From GCA-2686265 sp036010965 (lineage in GTDB: Bacteria; Planctomycetota; UBA1135; GCA-002686595), in the NCBI GenBank assembly GCA_036010965.1, contig DASCMO010000011.1, positions 6,795 to 70,794 on the forward strand: 64,000 bases of DNA, in the 5' to 3' direction. A program made the position numbers and the translations under genes. Positions 49,480-57,280 of the stretch are shown here, piece after piece. The notes beneath the pieces were generated by a model, which saw nothing but the letters and a program-made list of their open reading frames with translations, searched no databases and was not told the origin of the DNA. Position 1 is the first letter of the stretch. Every line of letters begins with the position of its first letter.

Positions 49480-50432
49480 CGCGCTCGCGATGGAGGGCGG
49501 TGCCGGCGAGCGCTCTCTCCCGCCTCGCGCTCGCGTCGGTTCTCGGCGGCGCCCTCTCCTGTGGCGTCGAGCCCGCCGTCGATGACGGTCTCGCTCGTCT
49601 TGAGCGCCTTTCCTTCGTCCCCGCGGCCGAATGCGTGGTCCCCGGCGCCGTGCCACCAGGGATCGATTGTTCCAACACGCTCCCCTTGCTCGTGGACCGC
49701 TTCGAGGTCACGCGCGGTGAGTGGCGCGCCTGGGCGGGCGCTTCCCCGCGCACCCTGCACCCGCTGCTCGCGGCGCGCATGGCAGCCTGGACGGCCCAGG
49801 ACCTCCACCGCCCTGCGACCTGGATGAACCGCGCGGAGGCGCGCGCCTTCGCCATCGAGCAGGGCATGCGCCTGCCGACCGCCCGCGAGTGGGTGAGGGT
49901 GGCAGCCGGCACGCGCTCCCAGCCCTGGCCTTGGGGCACGACCGCCGCGCGCTCCGTCTCCAACTCCATGGAGCTGGGCCTGGGGCGCCTGGCCCCGGTC
50001 GGGACCTTCGAGCGCGGCTGCACCACCAGTGGGATCCACGATCTGATCGGCAACGCCGCCGAGTGGGTCGAGGGGACCCTGGGGGAGTCTCCCCAGCCGG
50101 ACCGCACCTGGGCCGTAGGGGGCAGCTTTCTCTCGCGCTCGCGCCCCCTGCATGCCCCCGGCCCCGAGAGCCCGGGTGGGGTGGCCTTCTGTGCCCGGAG
50201 CGTCGATCCAGCCCACCGCGGCCGGGATCTGGGCCTGCGCCTGGTCGCCGACGCGGAGGCGTACCTGCGCACGGCGGCGTCGGCCTGGAAGGTGACCGAG
50301 GGGAACCGCGCCCGGCTGGAGGCGGTTGGGCGTTCCTGGGGCCGTGGTGCAGCGCCCCTGCTCGAGCGCCTGGCGGCCGAGCAAGACGCCGCGCGCGGAC
50401 TCGCTGCCCTGCTCGAGGGAGCGCGGCGGTGA
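49476..50432 (+). CDS. Formylglycine-generating-enzyme-like lipoprotein, degenerate
   Basis: A 318-residue protein with a lipoprotein signal (ASVLGGALSC). The FGE/SUMF1 fold is visible: LLVDRFEVTRGEWRAW, MNRAEARAFAIEQGMRLPTA, WPWGTTA, GIHDLIGNAAEWVEG and AVGGSFLSRSRP. In active FGE the last segment carries the copper-binding cysteine (GGSFLC); here it is Ser, so sulfatase activation is unlikely. The C-terminal 90 residues are helical. It is coupled to the OmpA-like gene upstream and to ksgA downstream by four-base overlaps. A binding or scaffold role at the cell surface is inferred. Confidence 0.8.
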   Translation: MTRSRWRAVPASALSRLALASVLGGALSCGVEPAVDDGLARLERLSFVPAAECVVPGAVPPGIDCSNTLPLLVDRFEVTRGEWRAWAGASPRTLHPLLAARMAAWTAQDLHRPATWMNRAEARAFAIEQGMRLPTAREWVRVAAGTRSQPWPWGTTAARSVSNSMELGLGRLAPVGTFERGCTTSGIHDLIGNAAEWVEGTLGESPQPDRTWAVGGSFLSRSRPLHAPGPESPGGVAFCARSVDPAHRGRDLGLRLVADAEAYLRTAASAWKVTEGNRARLEAVGRSWGRGAAPLLERLAAEQDAARGLAALLEGARR

Positions 50433-51319
50433 CGGAAGGCGGCGGCGCGCGCCGGGCGCGCTGGAGCGAGCTGCGTGAGGAGCTGAGCGGCTCCGGCTTT
50501 CGACCCTCCCGGCGCCTGGGCCAGAACTTCCTCCTGGACGACAACCTCTGCCGCGCCCTGGTGCGCGACGCCGGCGTCGTCCCCGGGGAGTTCGTGCTGG
50601 AGGTCGGCGCGGGCCTGGGCTTTCTGACCGTCCACCTGTGTGATGCCGGGGCACGCGTGCTGGCGATCGAGGTGGATGCGCGGCTCCTGGAGATTGCCCG
50701 CCGTGAGTTGGGGGAGGTGGCGGGCCTCTGCTGGTTGCGCGCGGACGCCCTGGCGGGCAAGCACCGCCTGGGAGAGGAGCTTGCCGCCGCCCTGCCGCGG
50801 GAGGGAAGCTGGCGTGTGGTCGCCAACCTGCCCTACTCGATCAGCGCTCCGCTGCTCTGCCTGCTCGCTGAACGCGAGCCTCCGCCCGTGAGCCTGAGCG
50901 TCCTGCTCCAGCGCGAGGTGGCGCAGCGCATCGTCGCTTCCCCCGGTGACGGCCACTGGGGGCTCCTGTCGATTCGCCTGCAGGTACTCTACGAGGCGCG
51001 CCTGGGACGGGCGGCGGCTCCGGCCCTGTTCTGGCCGCGCCCGGAAGTGGAGAGCGCCTGCGTGCACCTCACCCTGCGCGCCGACCCGCCCTGCGCCTCC
51101 GACCGTCGGGACCTGGCAGTCCTGGCGGGAGGGCTGCTCGGTCGCCGCCGGCAGGCCGTCGGGCGCGTCCTGGGCGACCTCCTGGGCAGCCGCCCGGCCG
51201 CCGAGGAGGCCCTGGCAGCCCTGGACATCGATCCCCGCGCACGGGCCGAGACCCTGCCCGTAGAGCGCCTGCTGGCCCTGGCGTGCAGCCAGGCGTGGCG
51301 TGGGAAAAATCTTCGCTAA
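50429..51319 (+). CDS. rsmA: 16S rRNA (adenine1518/1519-N6) dimethyltransferase
   Basis: Also called KsgA; dimethylates two adjacent adenines near the 3' end of 16S rRNA during 30S maturation. The 296 residues show RRLGQNFLLDDNLCRAL, the SAM-binding FVLEVGAGLGFLTVHL, EVDARLLEIARREL, the catalytic NLPYSISAPLL, LQREVAQRIVASPGDGHWG and ALFWPRPEVESACVHL. GTG start at 50429 overlaps the upstream stop. Long in-frame sequence before it belongs to the upstream gene in another frame. All catalytic motifs are intact. Confidence 0.96.
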   Translation: MTEGGGARRARWSELREELSGSGFRPSRRLGQNFLLDDNLCRALVRDAGVVPGEFVLEVGAGLGFLTVHLCDAGARVLAIEVDARLLEIARRELGEVAGLCWLRADALAGKHRLGEELAAALPREGSWRVVANLPYSISAPLLCLLAEREPPPVSLSVLLQREVAQRIVASPGDGHWGLLSIRLQVLYEARLGRAAAPALFWPRPEVESACVHLTLRADPPCASDRRDLAVLAGGLLGRRRQAVGRVLGDLLGSRPAAEEALAALDIDPRARAETLPVERLLALACSQAWRGKNLR

Positions 51320-51706
51320 AACCCCCTTCTGGAGGCCGTCCGCGTGGCCTTGGGCTCCTGCACATGATATCCTGAGATGCAGCTTGGGTCGGAAGACCGG
51401 CGGCAGAAGCGGGGGATAGCGGTGTATTTTCGCCCCCTTCGGTCCCGGATCCGCGGATTCGGGGTGTGGTCCCCGGTTTCCGTGTCCCAGTCCCAAGCTT
51501 TCGCCCACCCTCGTCCTTCTCCGCCTTGGCGGTCCGCACGAGTTGCGTGCGTCGCCCGTCCAGAGCAATTTCGTGCTCCGCTGATTCCCCGCGGAGTCCA
51601 CGCACTGTCCATTCTCGACGGCGCGGACTTGCTGTCCGCGGCCCCTGCCCGCGCCCCACGGTGTGGCTCCGTCTTCGCTCAAGCCTTCCCGCCCATCGAA
51701 CCTCCC
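51320..51706 (+). other. Region upstream of dnaG
   Basis: 387 bases open in the dnaG frame but unlike any primase N-terminus (Arg/Pro/Ser-rich). I treat it as the control region of the dnaG-rpoD operon. TATCCT at 51368-51373 may be a -10 element without a good -35, and an imperfect inverted repeat spans 51444-51463. No other gene is seen. Confidence 0.4.
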
Positions 51707-53536
51707 TTGGCCGACGATTTCCGCAAAGCCCTGGACGAGATCAAGCTGCGCGCTCCGATCGAGGAGGTGGTGCGCGAGCGCGTGGGAGGTCTGACCCGGC
51801 GCGGAGGGCTGTTCGAGGCGTGCTGCCCGTTCCACGAGGAGAAGACGCCCTCCTTCAAGGTCGATCCGCGGCGGGGGACCTGGCACTGCTTCGGCGCCTG
51901 CTCCGAGGGCGGCGACCAGATCAGCTTCATCGAGCGCTTCTGTTCGGTGTCGTTCATGGAGGCGGTGGACATCCTGGCCTCGCGCACGGGAGTCGAGGTG
52001 CCCCGCAAGGGCGGGCACCGGGGACCCTCGCGCGAGGAATCCGATCGTGCTCGCGAGGCCCTAGAACGGGCGGTCACCTTCTTCGCCGAGCGCCTCGGCC
52101 GCAGCGAGGGACAGGCGGCGCGCGAGTACCTCGAGCAGCGCGGCCTGGAACGCAACACCCTCGAGGCCTTTTCCATCGGCTGGGCGCCGGCCAACGGGCA
52201 GGCGCTGGTGGACCTGGCCCGCAGCGAGGATCGCTCCCTCGATGTGTTCGAAGAGGTCGGCCTGGTGCGGCGCAATGACTCCGGTCGGCCCTACGATTTC
52301 TTCCGTGGCCGGCTCGTGATCCCGATCCGCGACCTGCGCGGACGCGCCGTCGGTTTCGGTGCCCGTCGCCTGGCCGGGGCCGACGGGCCGAAGTACATCA
52401 ACACGCCCCAGACGGCCCTCTTCAACAAGAGCGAGCTGGTCTACGGCATCGACCGCGCTCTGGGCGAGGTCCGCCGCACCGGCCACCTGGTGCTGGTCGA
52501 GGGATACACGGACGTCATGGCGGCCCACCAGGTGGGCATCTCGACCGTAGGCGCGGTACTCGGGACGGCCACCACCGGGCACCATGCCGGGCTCGTGCGG
52601 CGCACGGGTGCGCGGCGGGTCAGCCTGGTCTTCGACGGGGACGAGGCCGGCCGTCAGGCAGTGCTCAAGGCCCTGCACGGCCTGCTCCCCCTGGAGATCG
52701 AGCTGGATGTGACGATCTTGCCGGGGGGCGAGGATCCCTGCGATCTGCTGGTACGCGAGGGCGCCGCGCCTTTCCTGGCGACCCTCGATCAGGCCGCCGG
52801 CTGGTTCGAGCACGTCGTGGAGGAGCTCGAGGGACTGCGGGGGATCGAGCGCTCGAAGGCCGTGGACGGTGTCCTCGAGCTCATCGCGCGCGTCTCCCGG
52901 CCGGTCCGCCGCAGCGACCTGCTCGCCGAACTCTCCCGGCGGACGGGCCTCTCGACCGACATCCTGCGCGAGCAGTGGCGCACGCGCGCCGGCGCTCGCG
53001 ATGCGCGGCCAGAACGTCCCGTGAGCGAGGCGGCGGAGACCGCGCCCGCCGCCGTAGCCCTCGATCCGCGAGTGATCGAGGCCTGGCGTGGGGTCGTCGG
53101 CGCCATCCTCATCGACGAGAGCCTGATTCCCGCCGTTCGCCTGCATGTGAAGGCCTGTCCCGATCCCGATCTCATTCAGGTCCTTGAAACCGTGCTCGAG
53201 ATGGTCGAGGACGAGGAAGTCCTGATCGATACCTCCACGGTCATCTCGGCTCTCGGCGACCACCCCGCCCGAGCCCTGGTGGTTGGGCTGGTCGAGTCCG
53301 CGCGCCAGAAGGAGGGAGCGAGCGCCCTCCTCGAAGGCGAGCTCGCCTTCCTGCGCAAGCTGGAGTGCTCGAAGCGGGAGGGGGCCCTCAGAACCCAAAT
53401 CGCCGAGCTGGAGCAGAGCGAGCGCGAAGCGGACGGAACGGCCCTCCAGGCGCTCCATTCCAGGATCGCGGAGCTTCAGAAAGAACTCATGGAGTCGCTG
53501 CGAACGAGACTCCTGTCCCCCGATGCCTCCTGCTGA
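51707..53536 (+). CDS. dnaG: DNA primase
   Basis: Synthesises RNA primers at the replication fork. From the TTG at 51707 the product is 609 residues, the usual length. The zinc finger is CCPFHEEKTPSFKVDP with WHCFGACSEGGD (one extra residue between the last two cysteines compared with E. coli). The RNA-polymerase core has FFRGRLVIPIRDLRGRAVGF and GADGPKYINTPQTALFNK; the TOPRIM part has LVLVEGYTDVMAAHQVG (Glu) and VFDGDEAGRQA (DxD). A helical DnaB-binding-type domain ends the protein. The start is uncertain, since no clear ribosome site precedes the TTG and the frame is open to 51377. rpoD follows by 37 bases. Confidence 0.93.
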   Translation: MADDFRKALDEIKLRAPIEEVVRERVGGLTRRGGLFEACCPFHEEKTPSFKVDPRRGTWHCFGACSEGGDQISFIERFCSVSFMEAVDILASRTGVEVPRKGGHRGPSREESDRAREALERAVTFFAERLGRSEGQAAREYLEQRGLERNTLEAFSIGWAPANGQALVDLARSEDRSLDVFEEVGLVRRNDSGRPYDFFRGRLVIPIRDLRGRAVGFGARRLAGADGPKYINTPQTALFNKSELVYGIDRALGEVRRTGHLVLVEGYTDVMAAHQVGISTVGAVLGTATTGHHAGLVRRTGARRVSLVFDGDEAGRQAVLKALHGLLPLEIELDVTILPGGEDPCDLLVREGAAPFLATLDQAAGWFEHVVEELEGLRGIERSKAVDGVLELIARVSRPVRRSDLLAELSRRTGLSTDILREQWRTRAGARDARPERPVSEAAETAPAAVALDPRVIEAWRGVVGAILIDESLIPAVRLHVKACPDPDLIQVLETVLEMVEDEEVLIDTSTVISALGDHPARALVVGLVESARQKEGASALLEGELAFLRKLECSKREGALRTQIAELEQSEREADGTALQALHSRIAELQKELMESLRTRLLSPDASC

Positions 53537-53573
53537 TAGTCGCTGTCCACCCCAATCCCAGTCGCCACACGCC

Positions 53574-55355
53574 ATGCCGGAGAAAATCGAGATCGCCATC
53601 AAGACCCTCGTCACTGAGGGACGCAAGAAGGGCTACCTGAGCTACCCGGAAATGAACCGGCTGCTCGAGGACCAGTTCATCCCTCCGGACCAGATGGACC
53701 AGCTCTTCGTCGCCCTCGAGGAGAACGGCGTCGACGTCATCGATGAGGAGGGCGAGGACCGGGACGCCTTGACCGCGGGAGCCGCAGGAGCCGCGGGCGC
53801 GGCCGGCGTCCGCCCGCCGAGAGCGGCACCCAAGGCCCCCGCCAAGACCAAGACCAAGGCCAAGGCCAAGGCCAAGAAGAAGACCGCGTCGGCGCGGGCA
53901 AAGGTCAATCCCTTGCCGGAGAAGATCGACGACCCGGTGCGGATGTACCTGACCCAGATGGGCGAGATCCCGCTGCTCACGCGGCCGGAGGAGGTCTACC
54001 TGGCAAAGACGATCGAGATCACGCGCAAGCGCTTCCGCAAGAAGTGCATGGGCTCGGGCATGTGCATGGACGAGTCGCTCGTGACCCTTGGAAAGGTGCA
54101 GCGCGGCGAGCTGGCCTTCGACCGCACCCTGAAGGTCAACCCCAACCCCAAGCCCGATGACGATCCGAAGATCGTCGAGACCCTCGGCAAGCAATTCCTG
54201 GCGCGTCGACTGCCCGTCAATGTCGGGACCATCGAACGCCTGGTGGCGAGGATTCGCGAGCAATACCGCCCCCTGCTCCGGGCGCGCATGACGCGCACGG
54301 AGCGCTCGGAGGCCCTGACGCGGATTCAGAACCTGCGCCGCAAGCTGGTGATTCTGATCGAGGAGTGCCACCTGCAGGTCAAGAAGGTCCATCCCTACCT
54401 GGAGCTTCTGGAGGAGCACTACCACGAGATGCGCTCCATCGAGCGCAAGCTGGCGGCCTTCAAGGGCGCCGGCAAGAGAGGCGCCCAGGTCAATGAACTC
54501 CAGGACCGCCTCGCGGAAATGGAGATGACGGCCCTCGAACCCACCCGACGCCTCAAGCGCCGCATTGATCAGGTGCGGCTGCACCACGCCGAGTACGAGG
54601 AGGCCAAGCGAAAGCTCTCGAGCGGAAACCTGCGCCTGGTCGTCTCGATCGCGAAGAAGTACCGCAACCGCGGCCTCTCGTTCCTGGACCTCATCCAGGA
54701 AGGAAACACGGGCCTGATGAAGGCTGTGGAGAAGTACGAGTACCGGCGCGGCTACAAGTTTTCGACCTACGCCACCTGGTGGATCCGGCAAGCAATCACG
54801 CGCTCGATCGCCGATCAGGCGCGGACGATCCGCATTCCCGTGCACATGATTGAGACCATGAGCAAGCTGCGCAACGTCTCCAAGAAGCTGCTGCAGTCCA
54901 AGGGCCGCGAACCCTCGGTGGAGGAGGTCGCCGAGGCGACCGAGATCACGGTCGAGGAGGCCAAGCGGGTGATGAAGATCAGCAAGCACCCCATCAGCCT
55001 CGATCGGCCCATCGGTGACTCCGACGACAGCTATTTCGGTGACTTCATCGAGGACGACTCGGCCGAGAGCCCCCTGCAGGCGGCCGGTCACGAGATGCTG
55101 AAGGAGCGCATCGACGAGGTGCTGCGGACCCTCACTTTCCGTGAGCGCGAGATCGTGAAGCTGCGCTACGGGATCGGTGACGGCTACACCTACACCCTGG
55201 AGGAGGTCGGTCGGATTTTCCGTGTGACCCGCGAGCGCGTCCGCCAGATCGAGGCCAAGGCCGTGCGCAAGCTGCGCCATCCGGTCCGGGCGCGCCAGCT
55301 GGCGAGCTTCCTGGACGACGCGACGTCCGTCAACGAAGACGAGGACGAGGTCTAG
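53574..55355 (+). CDS. rpoD: RNA polymerase primary sigma factor
   Basis: The housekeeping sigma-70. The 593 residues contain region 1.1 (about 1-75, ALEENGVDVIDEEGED), an Ala/Lys-rich linker (about 65-115), region 1.2 (DDPVRMYLTQMGEIPLLTRP), a non-conserved region of about 200 residues, region 2 (NLRLVVSIAKKYRNRGLSFL, DLIQEGNTGLMKAVEKYEYR, KFSTYATWWIRQAITRSIAD), region 3 (PVHMIETMSKLRNVSKKLL) and region 4 (LTFREREIVKLRYGIGDG, FRVTRERVRQIEAKAVRKLR). ATG at 53574 gives MPEKIEIAIKTLVTEG, the family start. It pairs with dnaG, as in the classic macromolecular-synthesis operon; rpsU is absent. Confidence 0.96.
   Translation: MPEKIEIAIKTLVTEGRKKGYLSYPEMNRLLEDQFIPPDQMDQLFVALEENGVDVIDEEGEDRDALTAGAAGAAGAAGVRPPRAAPKAPAKTKTKAKAKAKKKTASARAKVNPLPEKIDDPVRMYLTQMGEIPLLTRPEEVYLAKTIEITRKRFRKKCMGSGMCMDESLVTLGKVQRGELAFDRTLKVNPNPKPDDDPKIVETLGKQFLARRLPVNVGTIERLVARIREQYRPLLRARMTRTERSEALTRIQNLRRKLVILIEECHLQVKKVHPYLELLEEHYHEMRSIERKLAAFKGAGKRGAQVNELQDRLAEMEMTALEPTRRLKRRIDQVRLHHAEYEEAKRKLSSGNLRLVVSIAKKYRNRGLSFLDLIQEGNTGLMKAVEKYEYRRGYKFSTYATWWIRQAITRSIADQARTIRIPVHMIETMSKLRNVSKKLLQSKGREPSVEEVAEATEITVEEAKRVMKISKHPISLDRPIGDSDDSYFGDFIEDDSAESPLQAAGHEMLKERIDEVLRTLTFREREIVKLRYGIGDGYTYTLEEVGRIFRVTRERVRQIEAKAVRKLRHPVRARQLASFLDDATSVNEDEDEV
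53841..53876. repeat. Hexanucleotide repeat in the rpoD linker
   Basis: Six consecutive hexamers of the form (G/A)CCAAG encode alternating Ala/Thr and Lys (AKTKTKAKAKAK) in the linker between sigma regions 1.1 and 1.2. Confidence 0.85.
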
Positions 55356-55384
55356 CCAGCGGGGAGGCATCGGGGCCATCCTGG

Positions 55385-55432
55385 CCAGAGCGAGGCCCGC
55401 TCTGGAGTGCGGCGGGAGCCTTGGCGGCTCCC
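55385..55432 (+). terminator. Two tandem hairpins after rpoD
   Basis: CCAGAGCG-AGGCC-CGCTCTGG (55385-55405, 8-bp stem) and GGGAGCC-TTGGC-GGCTCCC (55414-55432, 7-bp stem) lie 30 bases after the rpoD stop. No T run follows, but two perfect stems in a row fit a terminator or a 3'-end protecting structure. Confidence 0.5.
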
Positions 55433-55474
55433 GGACCCGAGCAGGGGAGGGGTATGCAGGGGGCGGCGGCGAGC

Positions 55475-55502
55475 TTGTGCGCGGAGGATTCGCGGCTACA
55501 CT
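55475..55502 (+). promoter_or_regulatory. Possible promoter of the zinc-ribbon gene
   Basis: TTGTGC (55475-55480), a 16-base spacer, TACACT (55497-55502), with the ATG 28 bases further on. The -35 match is partial. Confidence 0.35.
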
Positions 55503-55530
55503 GTTCGGCCGCTCACTCCGAGCCCACTCC

Positions 55531-56241
55531 ATGGAGACCCTCGTGCAAGCACTCCGCGCACTTCAGGAAATCGATCGTGACCTGTACAAGGCCCGGGTGG
55601 AGCTTCGACGCCTGCCCGCCGAGCGCGCCCGCCGCCAGGATGAACTGACGGCCAGGCAGGGTGAGGTCGACCAGGCACGCGAGCAGGTCGTCTCGCTCCA
55701 GCTGCGCGTGAGGGAGATCGAGGGAATGACCCAGACCCAGGGTGCCCGCATCCGGAAGCTGGAGAAGGAGACGTTGTCCTCCAGGGACATGGCGGTCGTG
55801 GAGGCCTGTCGCTACGAGATGCGCTCTCTCAAGCGCCAGATCGACGAGGCCGAGCGCGAGGCCCTGGAGTTCATTGAACAGGTGGAATCCCTCGAATCGC
55901 GCATCGGCGAGCTGGACGAGAAACTCACGACGGCCCGCACCGATTTCGCGACCTTTCTGACCGCCCTGGAAGCCGAACTGACCCAAGCCCAGGGCCGCCA
56001 TGACGACCTGAGCGCGCGGCGCGAGGAGCGCATGAGTGACTCGCTCTCCGCCGAGACGCTCTCCCTCTACGACCGGCTGATCGGCGCGCGCGACGGCGAG
56101 GCGATGGCTGTGCTCGAAGGCAATATCTGCCAGGCCTGCTACATGGAGGTCATGCCCAACCTCATGGTTCGCCTGGTGCGCGGTCGGGATGTCGTGCAGT
56201 GCCCCAGCTGCGATCGGATCCTCTACCGATCCGGTACCTGA
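55531..56241 (+). CDS. Coiled-coil protein with C-terminal zinc ribbon (C4-type)
   Basis: A 236-residue protein. Residues about 1-165 form a long antiparallel coiled coil (LRALQEIDRDLYKARVELRR, then VVEACRYEMRSLKRQIDEAE), and the last 40 residues hold a C4 zinc ribbon (CQACYMEVMP and CPSCDRILY). This matches the family once called DUF164 (zf-RING_7), found next to diverse information-processing genes and reported to bind nucleic acid or regulate expression in chlamydia and actinobacteria; the role here is unknown. The start at ATG 55531 fits the family. Its last 19 bases overlap the convergent radical SAM gene. Confidence 0.9.
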   Translation: METLVQALRALQEIDRDLYKARVELRRLPAERARRQDELTARQGEVDQAREQVVSLQLRVREIEGMTQTQGARIRKLEKETLSSRDMAVVEACRYEMRSLKRQIDEAEREALEFIEQVESLESRIGELDEKLTTARTDFATFLTALEAELTQAQGRHDDLSARREERMSDSLSAETLSLYDRLIGARDGEAMAVLEGNICQACYMEVMPNLMVRLVRGRDVVQCPSCDRILYRSGT

Positions 56242-57203
56242 GCGTCGCCGCGCTGGCGATCTTTCGCTGCCTGCGCCGTATCCGGCGCCGTGCATAGGGT
56301 TCCCTGACGGCTGCCCCGTCGGTCCAGTTCGGCCGCAAGGCGCTCGCGCACCTCGTTCTTGTGGACCTCCCAGCGTGGGGCGAGGCGCTGGGCGAGCGGC
56401 GCGTCTCCGGTCACACGATGCAGCACCTGTTCGGCGTGCAGGCGCTCGACAAAGTCCGCCAGCCACTGGACGTAGGTCTCCACGTCGAGCACCGAGAGCT
56501 CTCCTGCGCGCCAGTCGCGTTCGAAGCGAGTGCGGCGCAGGACCATCAGGTTGTGGACCTTGACCCCCTCGACGCCCGCCTGCGCGAGGACCCCCGCCGT
56601 GCGTCGTGCGCCCTCGCGGCCGTCGCCAGGCAGGCCGAGGATCGCGTGGCCGATGACCGCCAGGCCCGCCCCATGGCAACGCCGTACGGCGCTCTGAAAC
56701 TCCTCGACGGTGTGGAAGCGGTGGATCCTCTCCAGCACGCCGTCGTCCGCGGCTTCCAGGCCCAGCTCGACCCAGACGGGCACCTTGCGTCCGAGCTCGC
56801 CCAGGCAATCCAGGGCGGACTCGCTCAGGGTGTCCGGCCGGGTGGCGACGCTGACGGCGACGATCGGGTCCCCGATGTGGGGTTCGACCACCGCCAGGAC
56901 CTCTCGCAGGCGCTCCGTCTCCACGTAGGTGTTGGAGTAGGACTGGAAGTAGGCGATCACTCCGGGGTCGGAGTCCCGGCGGCGCACGCGCCGGATTCCC
57001 CGTTCGAGCTGCTCGGCCAGCTCCGTGCCTGAGCGCAGGGCTCCCGTGCCCGAGCCCTCGACATCACAGTACGCGCAGCCGCCGAAGCCGCGCGTTCCAT
57101 CCCGGTTGGGGCAGGTCGATCCAGCGTCCAGGGCGACGCGGTGGACGGGCCGCCCGAAGGTGTGTCGCAGCCAGGGGCCCAGAGAGACAAAGGGCGCGCT
57201 CAT
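56223..57203 (-). CDS. TIGR01212-family (YhcC-like) radical SAM protein
   Basis: A 326-residue radical SAM enzyme. The cluster motif has the family's unusual long spacing, CPNRDGTRGFGGCAYC (C-x11-C-x2-C). Other landmarks are FQSYSNTYVETERLREVL, VSVATRPDTL, VELGLEAADDGVLERIHRFH, HAILGLPGDGREGARRTAG and GVKVHNLMVLRRTRF. The substrate of this family is not established as far as I know. The C-terminal 25 residues are charged and poorly conserved. It faces the selB gene across a 77-base gap and overlaps the zinc-ribbon gene tail-to-tail by 19 bases. Confidence 0.9.
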   Translation of the reverse strand: MSAPFVSLGPWLRHTFGRPVHRVALDAGSTCPNRDGTRGFGGCAYCDVEGSGTGALRSGTELAEQLERGIRRVRRRDSDPGVIAYFQSYSNTYVETERLREVLAVVEPHIGDPIVAVSVATRPDTLSESALDCLGELGRKVPVWVELGLEAADDGVLERIHRFHTVEEFQSAVRRCHGAGLAVIGHAILGLPGDGREGARRTAGVLAQAGVEGVKVHNLMVLRRTRFERDWRAGELSVLDVETYVQWLADFVERLHAEQVLHRVTGDAPLAQRLAPRWEVHKNEVRERLAAELDRRGSRQGTLCTAPDTAQAAKDRQRGDAQVPDR

Positions 57204-57280
57204 CGCATCGGAGTCTAACCGCAGGCCCCATCGTGTAGAATCACCCGCCCCCGAGCGCTCGCTCGAGGGGTAGAGAGCCC

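Noticed and set aside
51377..51706. N-terminal extension of primase to the ATG at 51377
   Set aside because: The extra 110 residues are unlike primase or any domain I know, and the zinc-finger domain starts at the usual distance from the TTG at 51707.
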